Shown here: positions 1 to 11,041 of the stretch, in pieces
Numbering within the stretch: the first letter of the stretch is position 1
How the letters are laid out: every line of letters begins with the position of its first letter
NCBI GenBank assembly: GCA_900095095.1
Contig: FMBT01000470.1
Location: 1 to 64,000 of the forward strand
DNA length: 64,000 nucleotides
Source: Fragilariopsis cylindrus CCMP1102
Taxonomy: Eukaryota > Bacillariophyta > Bacillariophyceae > Bacillariales > Bacillariaceae
Direction of reading: 5' to 3'
Program-made: the position numbers and the translations under genes
The notes under the pieces: model-generated
Database searches by the model: none
What the model saw: only the letters and a program-made list of their open reading frames with translations
Told to the model about the DNA's origin: nothing

Positions 1-1707
1 ACATCGAGTAGTTTCCCGCTGTTATAGCTACAGAGGGAAATTTTGGAGCGGCGTGGCGCGGCACTTATGTTTCGAAGTGAAGCGATAGAGTGCCGACGGG
101 CTTGCACTAGAACATTTTGCATAGTTTTCTGCTTTTGTAGGGAGCTTGTCGTTCCATTACCAGTCGAGATAATGCTAGAACTACCGCAACATTTTCAGAC
201 ATAAGAATTTTGTTTTCTGGTGACCAACTTAGATTTAGAAAACTTCTTGACGCAATCGATTTAGCCCTCAAGATCTCCATTATTGTTTCAATTGAATCAC
301 CAGAATTTGGACGTCGATTGGTGATGGTAACAAGTGAGTCGATGAGGTTTGGAGTGGACATCATCATTGCCATATTGTCTGTATTACAGGCAAGATTTGC
401 AATCGTCCACAAACAACTAAGTCGTGCTTCAAATGGGATTGAAGAATAGGGACGCATATTGATCAAGTTGAGAACAGAACCAAGAAAACCTGGGAAACGT
501 GCCATAGGCCTTGTTGCCATTCCAACTCTTGCAAAATGACCAATGATTTTAGTAGCCTTGCGAAGAACTAAGTCGTGTACATAACTGTATGTATCCTCCA
601 AAGATCCGCCGTTCTTCTTCTCGTTCTTCCTAGCTGAATCATTGATCTCGTCATCAATCAGAACCACTAGAATCTGGAGCAAGTCTGTTCCAACTCTGTT
701 GAAAGATTTACCAACAGCATCCGATGAAGCCCTGAGGTAATAAAATAGGGATAAAAATTCAATTTATGAGCGATGGAATGATTATAATCTTCTGCTTTGC
801 TGCTACTGCTGCTGCTGCTGCTACTGCTGCTATTAAATTCTATTCGATACTGATTATTTCACGACTCAGCTCACTCACCTATAGACACATTCTAATGTCT
901 TCAATACCGTACCAATCTCCAATGTAATTTCTTCCCTATTAGCCTTTATCGGTTCTCTGCGAAAATTAGCTTTGAATTCAAGGAACACTAAAGTTTTGAC
1001 AAGTGCAATATCAGCCCCGGCCTCAATCTCATTGTCATGGATATCCCGTTCATTATGATCAAATGTCCCCCTGATTATCCGGTCATATGTTTTGGTAAAA
1101 TTCGATTACATAAACAGAAGGAAAAAGAGTAGAAAAAGATATACTGATGAGTTTTCCAATTCATATTATTTGATAGGTTTGATATACCGCATGATAATGA
1201 AAATTAAAAAGTACACTCATAGTCTCGACTATTTGATACTTACATTGCATTTTCTAATGCTTCCTTTCGTTCCTTTGGAGACATAGCACAATTCAATTCT
1301 TGAACGATATCGGTTGCTGAATAATTTCCTGCTGTCATTCTTTGTCGTTTCGGGGGCATTTTAAAATCAACACTTCTTCTTCTTTCACTCTTTTTATTAT
1401 TATTATCAGGACTAGGACTGTCGATAAAAGGTCGAGCATTATCTTGTGGTGGATTTGATTTACTATTGCCACTACACGTACTGATGGTAGATGTATCGTT
1501 GTTGGTGGTTGATGGTTTCTCTTTCAACATAAAAGATAGTGCTCGTTTCTTTCCCGCCTCACCGCCATCAGAATTGCATCTGTCATTGGCATTAAGTTCA
1601 GAAGACGATGACTTCAAAATATTACAGGATGAAGATCTGGTGTACGACGACGACTTTCCTAGCATTGCTTCGGCCATGTCTAAAAACGATCTTCCAAAAT
1701 CTGCCAT
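1..1707 (-). CDS. armadillo-repeat protein, 3' end beyond window, with a frame break
   Basis: Three exons on the minus strand: 1707-1244, 1070-879 and 731 to the left edge. All junctions are GT-AG and in phase (ATG split by intron 1, AGG split by intron 2). The N-terminus starting MADFGRSF is Ser/Asn-rich with a basic stretch (KMPPKRQR-like). The third exon gives armadillo-like helices, e.g. LSCLWTIANLACN and SIASRSFLNLSW. The frame stops at 107-109, but a second frame stays open from about 145 to the window edge and reads HSIASLRNIS, another armadillo helix. One missing C in the CCC run at 140-142 (minus-strand sense) would join them. Armadillo proteins are protein-binding scaffolds; no particular family member is recognised. 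The ATG at 1707 was chosen because no ATG lies upstream in frame. The gene continues outside the window. Confidence 0.7.
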
Positions 1708-3252
1708 TGCCGTTCTATTATATACTGATATGAACTGAATAAACAAGAGTAATTTTTGTATGTTATTTCTTTTTGGTGTCGTCGCCCTCTCTCTCTCTCT
1801 CTCTCTCTCTCTCGCAACCGCAATTATTTATGAGGCAAAGCCAGATTGATGAGCTCTGATTGATTAGTGGCTGTTATGTTATTATATTGGGTTAATGTTG
1901 TTTTATGTGAAGATTGGTCAACATAGTGGTGGTAATAATAACTTCGAATTCATTTTTGGGAGGAAGACTCTCTTTGTTGACACCATCTTTCCATGTCTTG
2001 AAATGTTCGCTCGATGTCAAGAATACGATCAAGCATTCGTGAATGCTTCGTCGCCGCTTTTGAAAATAAAGTAACTAATTTTCAGTCATGGATAAATACT
2101 CACTATACTATTCTATCCGAACACAAAACACCTCCACAAAAAGATACTACTAACTACTCATAATATATATGCATTAGAAGATTTCATTGCTTGGAGTTTA
2201 AGTATATAGCTATATTTTAATGTAGCTACATACTCGTTCAATTGTACTACTACCATAGGGATAGTTGGTTGCTGAATCTCATTGTTCAACACAACAATCA
2301 ATACCATACCAACACCAACACCAACCAACAACACATCATACTGACATACTGTAGCTAGCAATCATTCAAAATGCCAAAAAATGGCGACGGGAGGCAGTAA
2401 GAACAATGCACATAAAATTACTGTATAACAAATAATTAGCATGTCATCATAAGCTACTAATTGTTTGAAGGGTAGGTATGGTATATGTATTGATTTGTTG
2501 CTGGTTTATTACTGACGACAGCTGCTTCCATTGTCATCCTTGTGTGTGTTAGTGCTGTTGTCACTGCAAGAGGTAGCTACATGAAAGTTAAACCATCGAA
2601 CCATTTGATTCAAATTGTGATGACATATAATGTGTGTTATACTTATTTAGAGCAGTAGCACTTTGGACCTTTATTTTTTGCCTTTGGTTCTTGGATGGAA
2701 TGAATCTAGGGATTTAGTAGTTTGGTTGTTGGAAGTGTTGATGCCTTCTCCTTTGCAGCTCATAAAGATTTCATAGTGCATATATAATACTGATCTATGA
2801 GCATATTGATCAGGATGATATATGTAACTATTCAATATCCCCCTGATCAATACTTCATTCGTACTACTGGATCTATAAGAGAATTTCATACTATTTTTGG
2901 AGCAATCGCTGCACATACCTTCCAATTTCAGTAGTAACAACTGCTCTATAACACGTGTTCTCCCAACTCTATTCTCGCTACACGGTGCATTATGAATTAT
3001 ATTTCTAACAACAACTATAATATACGTACGCTACTAGCTAGTATGGAGTCGCAATGTCCCTTCATACGAGTACAATCCGGTATGGGTTTTGTCTAAATTA
3101 TTTTTTTCATTGTATCAACACAGAGGAAAATTGACACTAAAAAATAAAGTACATCATGGTATTGTATTGTATTGAGTGTTTGAAATATATCGTCGTAAAG
3201 GGGTTTGTTTTTAATTATGTATATATAGTACTTATCTATTCATTGGATTTGT
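1708..3252. other. intergenic region with CT microsatellite
   Basis: No supportable gene. A (CT)n run lies at about 1787-1814, in the likely 5' flank of the armadillo gene. Short ORFs at 2158-2361 and 2671-2940 show no family resemblance. The right part should hold the 3' UTR of the eS30 gene. Confidence 0.5.
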
Positions 3253-3456
3253 TTATTTCATCTTGTCAGCGTTAGAGTTAGGTCCAACACGTTTTCCTCC
3301 CATACCGGTAACGACATTGACATACCGACGATTGTATTGAAGTCTCTTCTTGGCACGTCCTCTAGGTTGTTTCTTTCCTTCTTCTTGTTTTTCGACCTTT
3401 GGTGTTTGATTTTTCACCTTACCGGCACGTGCTAATGATCCATGTACTTTACCCAT
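3253..3456 (-). CDS. RPS30: 40S ribosomal protein eS30
   Basis: A 67-residue, very basic protein. It begins [15 protein letters not shown] and contains TPKVEKQE and the Arg/Lys-rich [16 protein letters not shown] block, which together define eS30 (the ribosomal half of mammalian FAU). It is a small-subunit protein near the mRNA channel. The length matches free eS30 without a ubiquitin-like N-terminal fusion, and no such fusion is visible upstream. The ATG at 3456 is the natural start. No intron is needed. An 18-bp perfect palindrome lies about 740 bp upstream, too far away to assign to this gene. Confidence 0.93.
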   Translation of the reverse strand: MGKVHGSLARAGKVKNQTPKVEKQEEGKKQPRGRAKKRLQYNRRYVNVVTGMGGKRVGPNSNADKMK

Positions 3457-4831
3457 CTTGTTATAATTTATGTGTAATTAATATAATATAATATCTGATC
3501 ATGAGAGTGAAAGAAAGGTAGAAGAAGACAATAGAAACGTTAGTTTGATAATAATGATGTAGATTATGTGAATGGTAAATTGATACGTTCATGAAACGGA
3601 CGGAATCAAATCAGTTCTTCATAAACGGGCTGAATTATGTCGATATGATTTTTTTCTCAAATGCATTAAAAAAGTAACCAACTATCCCCGCAGCGTAGTT
3701 AAGAACGGATAGATTAATTGAAGTTGGTATCAGTATCATTTGAATCTTCTCTCGCATCTACTATCGACCGCGCTGTTCGAGCCAGTACATACTACATAGT
3801 AGGTTGACGGTACACGATAAAAAGGGTCTAAACAGTCGACGGAACCAAGGATTATTAAAAAGTTAATGGTACCAAGTTCAATCCTCAACCTCAATTGACT
3901 ACGAAATATTACAGACGTGATACATTTAAAAGGGCATGTGGTGTATCTAATTACTCAAGAACAACTAAAAATTCATTTTGCCATGGTCAACCATTGTCTT
4001 ACCTTGACGTAATTTAATAGCGAGTTGTAGATGTACTTCTCTTGAGGGTGTTGAAAAAGCTACAAAAAATATTGGTGGTGATATTCCCGTGTAAATTGCG
4101 TCTGCGGTGGTGTTGTAAAAATACAGCGGTTTGCTACTACACAAGAAGTCATACGAAATTACCGCGTGATTATTAATCGCTGTATTTTCTTAACATTCCA
4201 CGTGGAATGTAAATTAATTGATAATGCCGATTAGTAAGAGGTAAACAACAATGAGGTTATACTTAGGTACTCTTAGTATGTACTAACAATAACAAGATTG
4301 CGCGATTTTACAATTGTGGTATTGTAACCGCGCATGTTAGGGAAACAAAATAATAGATACAGGCGTAATCAGGGGTAATAGTATTCTCACATAAAATTGT
4401 AGAAGGAAAAATTTACTATCTATAAAGTAGGGTCTATTAGTAGATACAATTGATACCATTGATTATCAGCTCGATTTGCTACTAACTATTCAATACGGTA
4501 GCTAGGTTAAATTACTGTGTTACTTAGTGCCCGCATACTTCAAATCTTATCAATTTTGTTTCTAAACAGTTGGTTTTGCCACTGCTGTTTAGTTTGTTGT
4601 GCATCATCTGATACCACCATGCCAGAGATAATAAAAGTTGATAAATGGACTAAAATACAAAACTGGTCATTCGGGATGCTGTATGTTCTTTTTTACAGTA
4701 GTGTAGTTCTGTAATTTCAAACATGATGATTATATTTTCGTTATTTATTTATTTTAACAAAAAATGTTCAGTACACTACACTTTTCTTTATACACTCCAA
4801 CCCTAACCTAAAACCTATAGGATCATTTTAC
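3457..4831. other. intergenic region
   Basis: AT-rich spacer without a convincing gene. The only structured element noticed is the CACGTG-centred palindrome at 4193-4210. The ORF at 4517-4714 has no family resemblance and no ATG at its stated start. Confidence 0.5.
4193..4210. promoter_or_regulatory. perfect 18-bp palindrome with CACGTG core
   Basis: The sequence ACATTCCACGTGGAATGT is its own reverse complement. CACGTG is the classical G-box/E-box core bound by bZIP and bHLH dimers in plants and animals. Use as a binding site here is inference; the nearest start codon on either strand is about 740 bp away. Confidence 0.3.
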
Positions 4832-6990
4832 CTAAAAAGTTGCCTTGCGCTTTAATATGACCATCGACGTGAGTCGGAATATGGCTGCGATACAAAACAA
4901 GATGATCCAATACCAATAGGATGGCAACTCGTACACTCCGTTGTTTTCGAGTAAGGTCTGACATGCCGAGGTTGGGCAGTCTCCAAATTCGTACAATGAT
5001 GCCAATCGGATCGCATATGTCAACGAACACGCATATTGTGCCCACCTCAAGAATGACGGAATGTACGCGGTTGGAATAAAAAATCCCGAGAATAGTAATT
5101 GAGGGACAATTAACGCCGGCATTAATTCAGCAGCAACACCGGGATCTTCGACGCAACTACCGATGAAAATCCCAATAGAAGTACTAGCAATAGCGAGCAA
5201 AAAATTAATCATCAAGAATAAAAAGAAGTTCATTTGGAAGCCCATCAAGAAGAAAGCAGCAAGTTGTTGTACTAAGACCTGACACAAAATTGTAAAGCAT
5301 TCAATGCTAAATTTCGCTAGGAAATATGGAAGGACCGAATAATGATTTGTTGAATATTCACGCAGAAAAACTGGCCGATCTTTTGGAAATTCCGTCAGTG
5401 AAGATTGAGCGACACCGAACATGGTAGAAATTAACAGGTTAGCAATGGCACCGAACGATGCCTAAATATCAAAATGTATGAAATTTGAAAGTCGAAAGTC
5501 GAAAAAAATTGAAATTTGATTCCATTAGAGAAAAGAGAGGATGAATATATAAGTTGATATGATAAGAATTAACGAATGTGCGTCTCTTTCGTTGCCATAA
5601 TTATAGAACGATTATGCTGTACGTACCATGACTTCGGGGTAAACAACGTAGTACGCTCTTCCGATGTTCAAAAAGATTAGACCAAATAAAAGACCGAATA
5701 CTGTTGTCGATCCTACTCGTACTACAAACGAAAACTTGTCTCGGCATAGTTTCTTGATTTCTCTATCGAAGAGGAGTCGCGTTTGGATTGCGAGTCCCAC
5801 GTGTTCCACACTAGGCGTGACAATGGCGGCCTTTTTGACGAGAGCCGCTTTTGACAATGACTTTGTGTCACTATCCTCAAGATATTTCTGTTGCTGTTTG
5901 TCTACGTCGTCAAAAAATCCAGCTTTTTCCAGTTCTTCGATAGGATAGGCTTGAGCAACTTGCTGTTGAACGACAGGAGGAGGAGTAAGTAAAGAAAAAT
6001 AGACAATGTGTGAGTGGATGGTTAGATAGAAGAAAACAAGACGAAGTGAGCATCGCAAGATGTACAATTGTTTATAGATAATACAACACATACCAATATC
6101 CAATCGGCGATATTGTAATCATTAGGTCTTGGATAACCAAAATCAGTGAATTTCTGTTCGAGTACAATTCCCATGGGACCAGTGTACATGAGTCGTCCAG
6201 CCAGTAGCAAAAATAGATTATCGATTTTCCGTACAACGGGTGGTGGAGGTTGATGAATCGTTACAATAACAGTAGCACCAGCATTTGCAATTTTCTTCAA
6301 TACCTCCATTAAATTTTGTGCTGAATACGAATCTAAACCACTCGTTGGTTCATCGAGGACAATAATTTCAGGTTTCGTTACCAATTCCACACCACATTGG
6401 ACACGTTTTTTTTCTCCTCCAGAAAGTCCACCGGCCATGAGAATCCCCCCTCCAATCAATGTATCTGCACAATTTTGTAATCCTAAATTTTCAAGGATCT
6501 CATTAACAACATCACTGATTTCTAAATCACTCAATGATTTGTCTAATCGGAGACGAGCAGAGAATGTAATAGCTCACGCGGGGTACACGTTGCGGGAATC
6601 GATACGTCCTGTTCTACGTAAGCAATTTCTCTTCGGACGTCGATATCGGTTGGGTCCACTGTATTATAATCTAAACGTATTTACCCTCCAAATCGAGTTT
6701 AGAATTTGAACCACCAATTCGACCAGTTTAATATTTTCAATAGACTTGTTTTGCCGCTACCACTTGGTCCCATCACGGCGGTTAATGTCTTGGGTGGAAA
6801 GTTCCCCGAAATGCCCTTCAATATTTGTTTAGGTGGATTTTTTTTCATGATTTTTGCTTTGAGTCGATAATTTTATATTATCGAATTCCAACGTATGTCC
6901 ATCTCTTGTGGAAAATATTGAACTTGTCTTTTTCATCATGATCGAATTTTGGCGTTTTCATCGTTGCTGTTGCTGTTGCTGATACCTTGT
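4832..6990 (-). pseudogene. ABCG-type (WHITE) ABC transporter with several frame breaks in the N-terminal half
   Basis: Half-transporter with the order NBD then membrane domain. The 3' part is intact: exon 6534-6094 (signature GGLSGGEKKR, Walker B IIVLDEPTSGLDS), exon 5962-5627, and exon 5461-4832 with five to six membrane helices ending LKRKATF. The GT-AG introns are in phase 0. The 5' part can only be read by switching frame. Walker A GPSGSGKTSLLKIL is at about 6780-6740. Breaks fall near 6925, 6838-6845 (8-nt A run), 6727-6729, 6673-6675 and 6573, and a TAG sits at 7115-7117 in the reading frame upstream of the acidic leader. Each break is one base and all family motifs survive, so this is either a recent pseudogene or a locus with assembly errors. 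ABCG proteins export lipids or hydrophobic compounds across the plasma membrane. The 5' limit is approximate. Confidence 0.8.
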
Positions 6991-7677
6991 CCGCCTCGTC
7001 TACAGCTTCATCTTCTTTATCACCATCGCCCTGAGGAATATTTAAATCAACGACTTTCGTCGCTTCTGCTTCGTTCAGTTCATTGGTGGATTCTTGCGGG
7101 CCATGTTGATGTTTCTAGTGCTGCTGCTGTTTGTTATGATGGCGCTTTTCGTTTTGTGATACTCTCACTGGAATGCGATAGATTACTGAATCTCTGTTCA
7201 GTATCGTGCTGTAACTCAATAAAAATAATGACGAAAGGAGAAAGCGGCGCTTTATTGGATTTGGCGTTTGGCGCTAGGAAGAATGCTGCTTTACATACGT
7301 GTACATATTATTATACGTGTATATATTATTAATACAACCAAAACCGGTGCGAGGGTTTTTGTATGGCTTAAGACGCCGTTGGGCCTATTGATGAGTAGGT
7401 CCTATTGGACGAATCTAGAATCAATCTGACGCATACCTTTTTCGGCGAAGTGCATCAACCTATAACTCGCCGTAAAACAAGAACTCTAAAACCTTGTCAC
7501 CACGATTCAAAAAATCAAAAAGCGAACACGAGCTCGAGACACGATTGAAAAAAAAGATTGTTTCCAGATCGTCTTTTTATCTCATCATGTCATTCATAAC
7601 AGAGCTTTCGTCTCATTTATGAGCATAAAGCTGTCCTAATAGGCCCATAAATTATTTACATATCGGTAATAATCAAG
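6991..7677. other. 5' flank shared by the ABCG gene (minus) and the 1030-aa gene (plus)
   Basis: Divergent promoter interval. Its left third may still hold degraded N-terminal codons of the ABC gene (Q/H-rich, interrupted by a stop at 7115). The plus-strand ORF at 6949-7332 is a shadow of that region. No RNA gene was seen. Confidence 0.4.
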
Positions 7678-10600
7678 ATGTACACAGATTTTAACGAAGA
7701 AGTTTTCAAGGCTTCCGTCGACGAGGCTCTACATTCGGTTAGACGTGTGTTGGACATCAATCGTAGTCCTCGTCTACATTTAGCGGAGGATGTTGATCAC
7801 AATTACAGTGACAAGTTCAAGCTCGCGAACCTGCTCACGAACACAGCTATAATTTCTTCGACAATCATCCTGGAACGATTCGGATTGACTAAGGAAGTAC
7901 TCCAAAGTATCGATACGTCTAGACCAACGACATTGCGCTTTGTTGCTTCCGAATCGTGTCACTTAGTAAAAGAAGAAACCGTTGACGTGCCTTTGCAAAT
8001 TAAGATTGAAACCAACGAAGATACGAAAGTTACCACAGAATATGAAGAGACCAATACAAGTAAATCGACGATCAAAAAGGTCGTAAATCGAGTCACTCAA
8101 CAGCACTACAAAATCGAAACGGAGTGGGAGATATCGATTTATACTGGAACTGATGTCGATAACCGTCGTGTGATCAAGAATCGCAATGGCACGAGCTTTG
8201 ATTTTATTTGGGCAAAATGTAAGGATCCTCCACTTCCTTCAAAGCACGAGCACCCAATTGATTTGTCTCTAACGTGGCTGTTTCAACAAATCGATACAGA
8301 GCAACTCAGGTCTCATTTTACTATCGATACACAAAACCACAACAAAACTAAAACTCCCCGTCGAAATCTTCAGGTCGAAGAGAGTTTGTCTTTTTTCGGT
8401 TCTTTAAAGCGATGGACTCATGATGTCCAATATCGGTTTGCCATATTCTATCAAAGGAATATTCTCGATAGACATTCTCCGGCTATGTCTAACCCCAATG
8501 AAAACGGGAACAATGAAGACGACGAGAAGTCTCTTGCCAAAAACCTTAAAAGATTCACATCGAACGGAATTTTCGTTCCGGTTATTCCGTTACTAGATCA
8601 AGAAATTGTATCGGTTGATGATTCTGTTGAATCGAAAGCGATCCTCGAAATTCGGGATGAAAGAGAAGATAATATAGAAAAAAATGAGGATGGAGAAGAT
8701 AAGGAGGCGTCGTCGCCTATTCTTTCTTTTGCTGATACAACACGATTTCTCAATGAACAAGTTAGGACATTAGAGGAGACGGAACTGAAAATTCAACAAC
8801 AGTATTCCGATGCCGAAACGAAACTCATTTCTGCGATCGAGGTCAATCTTTGCGTTATTTGCATCCACTCCAAACAGTTGACGGATCGATATGCTGAAAG
8901 CATCCAGTATATTGAGTTTATGCTCGAACAGCAACTTGTTGCCGCCATCGGAAAGAAAGTCAACAGCACCGACCTTGATAAATTTGTGAAGTATCACAAC
9001 GAAAAGATGTTGAACCCTAGTCCGGAACCATTTTGTTATACGGTATGTCGACCTGACCACTATCCCGATGGTATCTTGAGCATCGAACAAGACGTTAGTG
9101 ATCAAAACCTTAGTACACTTCATCAAGCAATCGGTTATCGAGAGGTACCGAAATCGGAACCCGTTTCCACACACGCAAGAGTAATCAAATCCTCCATTCA
9201 TCCACTGAAGGTCCCACTAAACGCCGCGACAACGCTAGAATTGACTGGAAAAACATACCTCCATGGCTGGCTAAAACATCGTTTTCAAGATTCTACTAAT
9301 GTTTTCCGATTGAGCGCCAGGGCGAGACAATTTTCTTCCTTCGTGCTAGTTGTAGGAACCATGACAAGCAACGATTGTATGCAACCAAAGGAGGCCATAA
9401 TTCTAAGAAATAAGGATGAAATTAACATCCCTCTACTTCTCAATGAAATACCGACCGCAACAGAGTTTAAGGACGCTATTGGGTCGCTTTCCCCCGAACA
9501 ACAGCGATTTGCAAAAGCCTTTCGGTCGATGCAACTTGAGTCGTCCGTAATGGGCGTATGTATTGTGCAGATTAAACCACAACTCGAAAAACTATTGAAT
9601 CTTCCACAAGATTCATTAACCAAGGAGATGAAACTTACCGAAGATTTGATGCAACTTTTCGTTGAGTTCCAAGTACCTTCAGACTTGATGTCGTATGATG
9701 GGGAGGAAAGCAACGGCGTTTCTACTAAGGATAAAGTCGCTAATGTCAAGGATCATGTGAACTCAGTTTTGAGTGTCATCGCCGAACAGAAGAAAGAGCA
9801 ACTCGCGGCCCAAACGATGGAAACTGATATGGCAATGGAAGAACATTTTGATCGTTTTTCTTCTTCTCGTTCTTCATCTGCAGGTGGTCCAGCAATGCAC
9901 GGACGAAGATTGCAAAAGCAAGCAAACCCAATGAGATGCGCAATGCAAGCTCGGGCAATGGAGAACGAAGCACAGCCTTATAGTATAGCATATGCTTCTC
10001 CTAGTATGGTATATACTTCTGCTGCTCAGTCAGAGTGTGATACCAACAATCGTTCTGGTGAAGTGATGGAGAGCCAACATGCAGAGGGTGAAATTTATAC
10101 CAGACCCGACGGGAAAAAAGTTCGGAGAGTAAGAAAGAGTCGTACCAAAAGTATATCATCATCCTCCTCTTCTGGAGTTCTACCTGGTGATACAGGAAAG
10201 AAAATGAAGCCGACGATGATCACTGGCAAATATGATGGCGAACAACATCATGTGATGGATTTTACTATGATACCTAAATTATTGGATAGGACAATCGAGG
10301 TACACGACAAGGATGGGGCTCTTCGTTTGACGACCGTAGAAACATCTAAAGACGGTTGGACAAGAAATCGTCAGAAAAACCTGCTGACAAAATCTGAAAA
10401 GCACATCTTGACAACGACGGATATTGCATCCGAAAAGTCCAAAGCTTTTGATTTGTTAGATGCATTATCGAGGAGTGGTTCTCTCGCTATATCATTTTCA
10501 GAACTGCATGTAGTGATTTGTGCTACACATAGTTTCGAGAAGAATGTGATGGAGACAGTCATCAAAGATAATATCAATCCAATTGAGAAATTGGAAATGT

Positions 10601-10770
10601 CAACGTTGTTGATGGCATCTACAATCCTTGACATACCAGTACGAGACCTAATCCGTAAAGAAGAAGAATGCGAGCGATTGGCTGTATCGTTTCCACGTCT
10701 TCTAAAAGACGACGTGTCTTCATCGACGTCGATACCAGCCACGACAGATATTACCGTTACTGAAATTTAA
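7678..10770 (+). CDS. conserved uncharacterised protein, 1030 aa
   Basis: One uninterrupted ORF from an ATG at 7678. The family has no name that I recognise, but several blocks look strongly constrained. These are an N-terminal a/b region; a charged linker (about 265-345); a coiled-coil-like stretch; the block LSPEQQRFAKAFRSMQLES followed by QIKPQLEKLLNLP (about residues 600-650); and a C-terminal block with LLDALSRSGSLAISFSELHV and NPIEKLEMSTL (about 930-990). To my recollection the last two blocks recur in diatom and other protist proteins of unknown function, and this should be checked. Gly/Ser/Met-rich low complexity lies between them (about 720-830). There is no signal peptide or membrane helix, so a cytosolic location is likely. 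The ORF is free of the frame breaks that affect its neighbours. Confidence 0.85.
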   Translation: MYTDFNEEVFKASVDEALHSVRRVLDINRSPRLHLAEDVDHNYSDKFKLANLLTNTAIISSTIILERFGLTKEVLQSIDTSRPTTLRFVASESCHLVKEETVDVPLQIKIETNEDTKVTTEYEETNTSKSTIKKVVNRVTQQHYKIETEWEISIYTGTDVDNRRVIKNRNGTSFDFIWAKCKDPPLPSKHEHPIDLSLTWLFQQIDTEQLRSHFTIDTQNHNKTKTPRRNLQVEESLSFFGSLKRWTHDVQYRFAIFYQRNILDRHSPAMSNPNENGNNEDDEKSLAKNLKRFTSNGIFVPVIPLLDQEIVSVDDSVESKAILEIRDEREDNIEKNEDGEDKEASSPILSFADTTRFLNEQVRTLEETELKIQQQYSDAETKLISAIEVNLCVICIHSKQLTDRYAESIQYIEFMLEQQLVAAIGKKVNSTDLDKFVKYHNEKMLNPSPEPFCYTVCRPDHYPDGILSIEQDVSDQNLSTLHQAIGYREVPKSEPVSTHARVIKSSIHPLKVPLNAATTLELTGKTYLHGWLKHRFQDSTNVFRLSARARQFSSFVLVVGTMTSNDCMQPKEAIILRNKDEINIPLLLNEIPTATEFKDAIGSLSPEQQRFAKAFRSMQLESSVMGVCIVQIKPQLEKLLNLPQDSLTKEMKLTEDLMQLFVEFQVPSDLMSYDGEESNGVSTKDKVANVKDHVNSVLSVIAEQKKEQLAAQTMETDMAMEEHFDRFSSSRSSSAGGPAMHGRRLQKQANPMRCAMQARAMENEAQPYSIAYASPSMVYTSAAQSECDTNNRSGEVMESQHAEGEIYTRPDGKKVRRVRKSRTKSISSSSSSGVLPGDTGKKMKPTMITGKYDGEQHHVMDFTMIPKLLDRTIEVHDKDGALRLTTVETSKDGWTRNRQKNLLTKSEKHILTTTDIASEKSKAFDLLDALSRSGSLAISFSELHVVICATHSFEKNVMETVIKDNINPIEKLEMSTLLMASTILDIPVRDLIRKEEECERLAVSFPRLLKDDVSSSTSIPATTDITVTEI

Positions 10771-11041
10771 ATATATATTATGATACGATACTACATGAAG
10801 CTTAGTAGAGCGGAATAGAAAATTCAGAAAAGATACCAAAAATGAGATAGTACTTTAATAATACATAGTAATGCATAATAATACATAATAATGCATAATA
10901 ATGCATAATAATGCATAATAATGCATAATAATGCATAATAATGCATAATAACAATAACGTCTATAATGTCGTAACGGGTGTTTCACCTATTTTAATTTTT
11001 TTCAGTTTCTTCATTTACAGCAACGTGCGTACACTTCTTTT
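10771..11041. other. convergent 3' flanks
   Basis: Spacer between two converging genes. It is largely occupied by the AATGCATAAT-type repeat array listed separately. A 3' UTR or polyadenylation function is likely but no clear signal can be defined. Confidence 0.4.
10857..10951. repeat. minisatellite, 10-bp unit
   Basis: About nine head-to-tail copies of a unit close to AATGCATAAT (early copies read AATACATAAT). The unit contains the palindromic ATGCAT. It lies between convergent genes. Confidence 0.85.

Noticed and set aside
2158-2940. Minus-strand ORFs of 67 and 89 codons
   Set aside because: No resemblance to any family, no splice partners; likely chance.
4517-4714. Plus-strand ORF of 65 codons
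   Set aside because: Starts on a non-ATG codon and has no supporting feature.
6949-7332. Plus-strand ORF of 127 codons
   Set aside because: Lies opposite the ABC transporter leader; Leu/Cys-rich shadow.
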